Origin: an uncultured Lachnospiraceae bacterium
Lineage (GTDB): Bacteria; Bacillota; Clostridia; Lachnospirales; Lachnospiraceae
Assembly (NCBI GenBank): GCA_949287925.1
Contig: CASEIR010000054.1
Coordinates: forward strand, 1-64,000
DNA length: 64,000 nt
Direction: 5' to 3'
A program made the translations under genes and the position numbers. Below, piece after piece: positions 60,083 through 64,000 of this stretch (position 1 is its first letter; each line of letters starts with the position of its first letter). The notes under the pieces are model-generated. The model had not been told where the DNA came from. It did no database searches and saw only the letters and a program-made list of their open reading frames with translations.

Positions 60083-61610
60083 AAAACCAACAGTACTTAT
60101 GATTCTTGACGGGTACGGATTAAACGAGAATACAACTGGAAATGCCGTTGCTGAAGGCAAAACTCCGGTTATGGATAAATTGATGGCGGAATGTCCTTTT
60201 GTAAAAGGATATGCCAGCGGCATGGCAGTGGGACTTCCGGAAGGCCAGATGGGAAATTCAGAAGTCGGTCATCTGAATATGGGCGCCGGACGGATCGTTT
60301 ATCAGGATCTGACCAAGATCACAAAGGCGATCCAGGATGGTGATTTCTTTGAAAACAAAGCGTTGCTTGCTGCATGCGAAAATGTGAAGGCAAATGATTC
60401 TGCTCTGCATATGATGGGACTAGTGTCCGACGGTGGTGTGCACAGCCACAACGAACATATTTACGGACTCTTGGAGCTGGCTAAGAGACAGGGAATTGAA
60501 AAGGTCTATGTACACTGCTTCCTGGACGGCCGCGATACCCCGCCGGCTTCTGGAAAAGAATACGTGGAGCAGCTGGAAGCAAAGATGCAGGAAATCGGCG
60601 TTGGCGCAGTAGCTACCGTGATGGGGCGTTATTATGCCATGGATCGTGATAATCGCTGGGAACGTGTGGAAAAGGCATACCGTGCACTGGTATACGGTGA
60701 AGGAGAAAAAGCGGTCAGCGGACCGGAGGGAATCCAGGCATCCTATGATAAGGATACGACGGATGAATTCGTGCTTCCAACCGTAGTAGAAAAGGACGGC
60801 GCACCGGTGGCTACGATTAAGGACAATGACTCTATCATTTTCTTTAATTTCCGTCCCGACCGTGCAAGAGAGATTACCAGAACTTTCTGCGACGAGGAGT
60901 TTTCTGGTTTCGACAGAGGCGCAAGAATCAAAACTACTTTCGTATGTTTCACGGAATATGACGTGACCATTGAAAATAAGCAGGTGGCATTCGTGAAAGA
61001 AGAGATCACCAATACTTTCGGACAATTTCTGGCATCAAACGGCCTGAAACAAGCGCGTATTGCCGAAACAGAAAAATATGCGCATGTAACGTTTTTCTTT
61101 AACGGAGGAGTAGAAGAACCGAATGAAGGAGAAGACCGTATTCTGGTAAAATCACCAAAAGTGGCCACCTACGATCTGAAACCAGAGATGAGCGCATATG
61201 AAGTGTGCGATAAACTGACGGAAGCTATCCGGTCCGGAAAATATGATGTGATTATCATTAATTTTGCGAATCCGGATATGGTAGGGCATACCGGAGTAGA
61301 AGCGGCGGCAATCAAAGCCATTGAAGCAGTGGATGAGTGTGTAGGAAAAGCGGTGGACGCAATCAAAGAAGTGGACGGCCAGATGTTCATCTGTGCAGAC
61401 CATGGAAACGCAGAACAGTTGATCGACGATGAGACTGGCGAGCCATTTACCGCACACACTACCAATCCGGTGCCGTTTATACTCGTAAATGCAGATCCGA
61501 AATATGGCTTAAGAGAGGGAGGCTGTCTGGCGGACATCGCTCCAACGTTGATTGAGTTGATGGGGATGGAACAGCCGAAAGAAATGACCGGAAAATCATT
61601 GCTGAAATAA
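60075..61610 (+). CDS. gpmI: 2,3-bisphosphoglycerate-independent phosphoglycerate mutase
   Basis: 511 residues, the full length for the iPGM family. Metal-binding [10 protein letters not shown], the phosphorylated Ser62 in [35 protein letters not shown], and [13 protein letters not shown] are present. Interconverts 3- and 2-phosphoglycerate, Mn dependent. AAGGAG (60062-60067) supports ATG 60075 over ATG 60069. Immediately followed by dispersed palindrome copy 3. No eno in the window. Confidence 0.97.
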   Translation: MSKKPTVLMILDGYGLNENTTGNAVAEGKTPVMDKLMAECPFVKGYASGMAVGLPEGQMGNSEVGHLNMGAGRIVYQDLTKITKAIQDGDFFENKALLAACENVKANDSALHMMGLVSDGGVHSHNEHIYGLLELAKRQGIEKVYVHCFLDGRDTPPASGKEYVEQLEAKMQEIGVGAVATVMGRYYAMDRDNRWERVEKAYRALVYGEGEKAVSGPEGIQASYDKDTTDEFVLPTVVEKDGAPVATIKDNDSIIFFNFRPDRAREITRTFCDEEFSGFDRGARIKTTFVCFTEYDVTIENKQVAFVKEEITNTFGQFLASNGLKQARIAETEKYAHVTFFFNGGVEEPNEGEDRILVKSPKVATYDLKPEMSAYEVCDKLTEAIRSGKYDVIIINFANPDMVGHTGVEAAAIKAIEAVDECVGKAVDAIKEVDGQMFICADHGNAEQLIDDETGEPFTAHTTNPVPFILVNADPKYGLREGGCLADIAPTLIELMGMEQPKEMTGKSLLK

Positions 61611-61611
61611 T

Positions 61612-61677
61612 CAAATGGGGACGTAGACTTTTTGCAAAAGTCTACGTCCCCATTTGCGTAAAGCCGTGTCCCTTTTT
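61612..61677. repeat. Dispersed palindromic element, copy 3
   Basis: Perfect 45-base palindrome (61612-61656, 3-base TGC loop) with core GGGGACGTAGACTTTT. It starts 1 base after the gpmI stop. After 9 bases comes CGTGTCCCTTTTT (61665-61677), as in copy 1. The middle of the stem (ACT/AGT) differs from copy 1 (CAT/ATG) on both arms, so pairing is kept. Confidence 0.9.
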
Positions 61678-61685
61678 GTAATTGG

Positions 61686-61714
61686 TTGGCAAAAAGGAGC
61701 TTTAGTAGTATAAT
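61686..61714 (+). promoter_or_regulatory. Sigma-A promoter for HAD hydrolase
   Basis: TTGGCA (61686-61691), 17-nt spacer, TATAAT (61709-61714). Confidence 0.6.
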
Positions 61715-61755
61715 ATTGAATGATTTATAATTTTGGATTGAGCAGGGGAAATGAT

Positions 61756-62406
61756 ATGGGAAAGTCTTATCAGTATTTTTTGTTTGATCTGGACGGCACG
61801 TTGGTGGACTCTTCTATCGGAATTACGAATTCTGTAAGATATGCTCTGACGAAGTATGGAATTGAGGAACCGGACCGTTCCAGATTATATCGTTTTATTG
61901 GTCCGCCGCTTACAGATTCTTTTCGGGAGTTTTATGGATTTTCGGAAGAAACATGCTGGGAAGCGGTAGAATTTTACCGGGAGTACTATAAGAAAAAAGG
62001 GATTTATGAAAATCGTGTATATGAAGGACTTGAAGCCTTACTGCGGCAGATGGTGGAACGGGGAAAGAAACTGATTGTTGCCACATCCAAACCGGAAGTA
62101 TTCGCCAGGGAAATTATCCGTTTTTATCATCTGGATCCTTTTTTTCAGTATGTGGCAGGCATGGAGTTTGACGGCGGAAGAGGTACGAAGGCAGAAGTGA
62201 TTGAGTATGCGCTCCATGCGTGCAAAGTGGCTTCCCGGGAAGAGGTCCTGATGATTGGGGATCGCAGGTACGACGTAGAGGGAGCTCATGAGGCTGGAAT
62301 CGACTGTCTGGGAGTTTTGTACGGTTTTGGAAGCAGAAGAGAGCTTCAGAAAGCGGGAGCAGATTATATTGTCGGGGCTGTGTCAGATATCCTGATGTAT
62401 ACATAA
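61756..62406 (+). CDS. HAD family phosphatase (Gph/PGP-like)
   Basis: 216 residues. Motif I is FLFDLDGTLVDSSIGITNSV, motif II is LIVATSKPEVFAREI and motif III/IV is VLMIGDRRYDVEGAHEAGID. A helical cap lies between I and II. Similar proteins act on phosphoglycolate, pyrophosphate or sugar phosphates. AGGGGA precedes the ATG at 61756. Confidence 0.88.
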   Translation: MGKSYQYFLFDLDGTLVDSSIGITNSVRYALTKYGIEEPDRSRLYRFIGPPLTDSFREFYGFSEETCWEAVEFYREYYKKKGIYENRVYEGLEALLRQMVERGKKLIVATSKPEVFAREIIRFYHLDPFFQYVAGMEFDGGRGTKAEVIEYALHACKVASREEVLMIGDRRYDVEGAHEAGIDCLGVLYGFGSRRELQKAGADYIVGAVSDILMYT

Positions 62407-62423
62407 AATGTTTCCAGATGGTA

Positions 62424-62452
62424 TTGACAAAACCGGAAGTAGTTGATATGAT
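62424..62452 (+). promoter_or_regulatory. Sigma-A promoter for ilvN
   Basis: Consensus TTGACA (62424-62429), 17-nt spacer, TATGAT (62447-62452). Confidence 0.7.
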
Positions 62453-62454
62453 AA

Positions 62455-62478
62455 AAAAACAGAACGCACTCTGTTTTT
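62455..62478 (+). promoter_or_regulatory. A/T-rich hairpin in ilvN leader
   Basis: AAAAACAGA (62455-62463) / TCTGTTTTT (62470-62478), 6-base loop, overlapping the expected start of transcription (about 62459). It may be a weak terminator or a chance palindrome; no T-box or leader peptide was seen. Confidence 0.3.
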
Positions 62479-62504
62479 GGAAGATACAAGGAAAGAGGTG
62501 CAAT

Positions 62505-63029
62505 ATGAAAAGAGTTTATTCATTAATCGTTGATAACAATCCTGGAGTATTGAGTCGGATTTCAGGACTGTTCAGCCGCCGAGGATATGGAATTGACAGT
62601 ATTACGGCAGGAGTAACGGCAGATCCGAGATTCACAAGAATCACAATCGTTGCCAGTGGAGATGAACTGATTCTGTCTCAGATAGAAAAGCAGGTCAGGA
62701 AACTGGAAGACGTCGTCGAAATCAAGGTGTTATACCCGTCAGAATCGGTTTATCGGGAACTGATTATGGTGAAAATCCGTGCGGATAAGACAGAACGGTC
62801 TGAAATCATTTCGGTTGCGGATATTTTCCGTGCGAAGATAGTGGATGTTGAAAAAGAATCGCTGATGGTGGAGCTTACGGGAACACAGTCCAAACTGGAA
62901 GCGTTTTTGAATCTTCTGGAAGGTTATGAGATACTGGAGCTGGCCCGTACCGGTATTACAGGACTGAACCGGGGGATCAAAAATGTTACGCTGATTGATC
63001 AGGAAGGAAATATTAAAAAAGCGGAGTAA
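62505..63029 (+). CDS. ilvN: Acetolactate synthase small (regulatory) subunit
   Basis: 174 residues. N-terminal ACT domain (YSLIVDNNPGVLSRISGLFS, RRGYGIDSITAGVTADPRFT) and the C-terminal ALS_ss_C part (RELIMVKIRADKTERSEIIS). It binds and activates the catalytic IlvB and gives valine feedback control. The ATG at 62505 follows AGAGGTG. The large subunit gene is not adjacent. It precedes ilvC. Confidence 0.95.
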   Translation: MKRVYSLIVDNNPGVLSRISGLFSRRGYGIDSITAGVTADPRFTRITIVASGDELILSQIEKQVRKLEDVVEIKVLYPSESVYRELIMVKIRADKTERSEIISVADIFRAKIVDVEKESLMVELTGTQSKLEAFLNLLEGYEILELARTGITGLNRGIKNVTLIDQEGNIKKAE

Positions 63030-63067
63030 GACTTATCGGTATTTAAATGGAGACAGAACAGCAGTTT

Positions 63068-63096
63068 CTGCCACTGTTTAACAATAAAAGTATAAT
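63068..63096 (+). promoter_or_regulatory. Possible promoter for ilvC
   Basis: CTGCCA (63068-63073), 17-nt spacer, TATAAT (63091-63096). The -35 is weak (4 of 6). Confidence 0.4.
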
Positions 63097-63107
63097 CATA
63101 TATTTAG

Positions 63108-64000
<893 letters not shown>

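Noticed and set aside
62453..62504. T-box or amino-acid attenuator before ilvN
   Set aside because: The leader is only about 45 bases, too short for a T-box, and holds no peptide rich in Val, Leu or Ile.

Overview
The window reads as chromosome of an anaerobic, spore-forming, low-GC Firmicute, most likely a Lachnospiraceae-type gut clostridium. Evidence: a complete Rnf complex (rnfCDGEAB), a sodium-pumping decarboxylase cluster, sporulation genes (alpha/beta SASP, GerW/YtfJ, SpoVB, a SpoIIM-like protein, two D-Ala-D-Ala carboxypeptidases), AGGAGG-type ribosome binding sites, and sigma-A promoters with 17-nt spacers before most operons. No rRNA, tRNA, CRISPR array, phage or transposase gene was seen. 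Genes are packed tightly and mostly lie on the + strand; no gene-free stretch exceeds 300 bases.

Layout. 1-2213 (-): a peptide transporter and a truncated M24 peptidase. 2456-7720: a biotin-dependent cluster with two different carboxyltransferases (CoA-type and OadA-type), a small membrane subunit, a biotin carrier and the OadB pump. 7859-13252: RpiR regulator, HI0933-type flavoprotein, YcxB-like protein, cmk, ispH, ribosomal S1-like protein. 13406-19678: SLC13-type permease and the rnf operon. 19841-24177: Q/N/G/Y-repeat membrane protein; ApbE flavin transferase divergent from NusG-II and Gx-transporter genes (EetA/EetB-like); ruvAB. 24243-31613: zapA, U32 protein, SEDS/PBP pair, DUF2953, gerW and a 45-residue membrane protein. 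31712-36202: rpmB, Asp23, fakA, recG. 36287-41021: SASP, PadR/DUF1048-like pair, D-Ala-D-Ala carboxypeptidase, second M24 peptidase. 41136-45746: metallophosphoesterase, scpAB, carboxypeptidase, AraC regulator. 45918-51744: recA-recX, rny, NUDIX, SpoIIM-like, SpoVB. 51872-55928: iscR-iscS-iscU-mnmA and a PHP phosphatase. 56061-61610: gap, pgk, tpiA, an esterase, gpmI. 61756-64000: HAD phosphatase, ilvN and truncated ilvC.

How it fits together. Glycolysis supplies pyruvate and NADH. Rnf couples ferredoxin:NAD+ electron flow to an ion gradient, and the decarboxylase cluster is a second predicted ion pump. ApbE would load FMN onto RnfG and RnfD. The isc genes and mnmA share sulfur chemistry, and Fe-S clusters are needed by RnfB, RnfC and IspH.

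Best leads: (1) the two-carboxyltransferase pump cluster; (2) a dispersed, near-perfect palindrome in three copies whose stems co-vary, one copy carrying the -35 box of the padR operon; (3) three CGACG elements around the rnf promoter; (4) a Rnf/ApbE/EetA-EetB-like neighbourhood; (5) a short membrane protein gene at 31476-31613.
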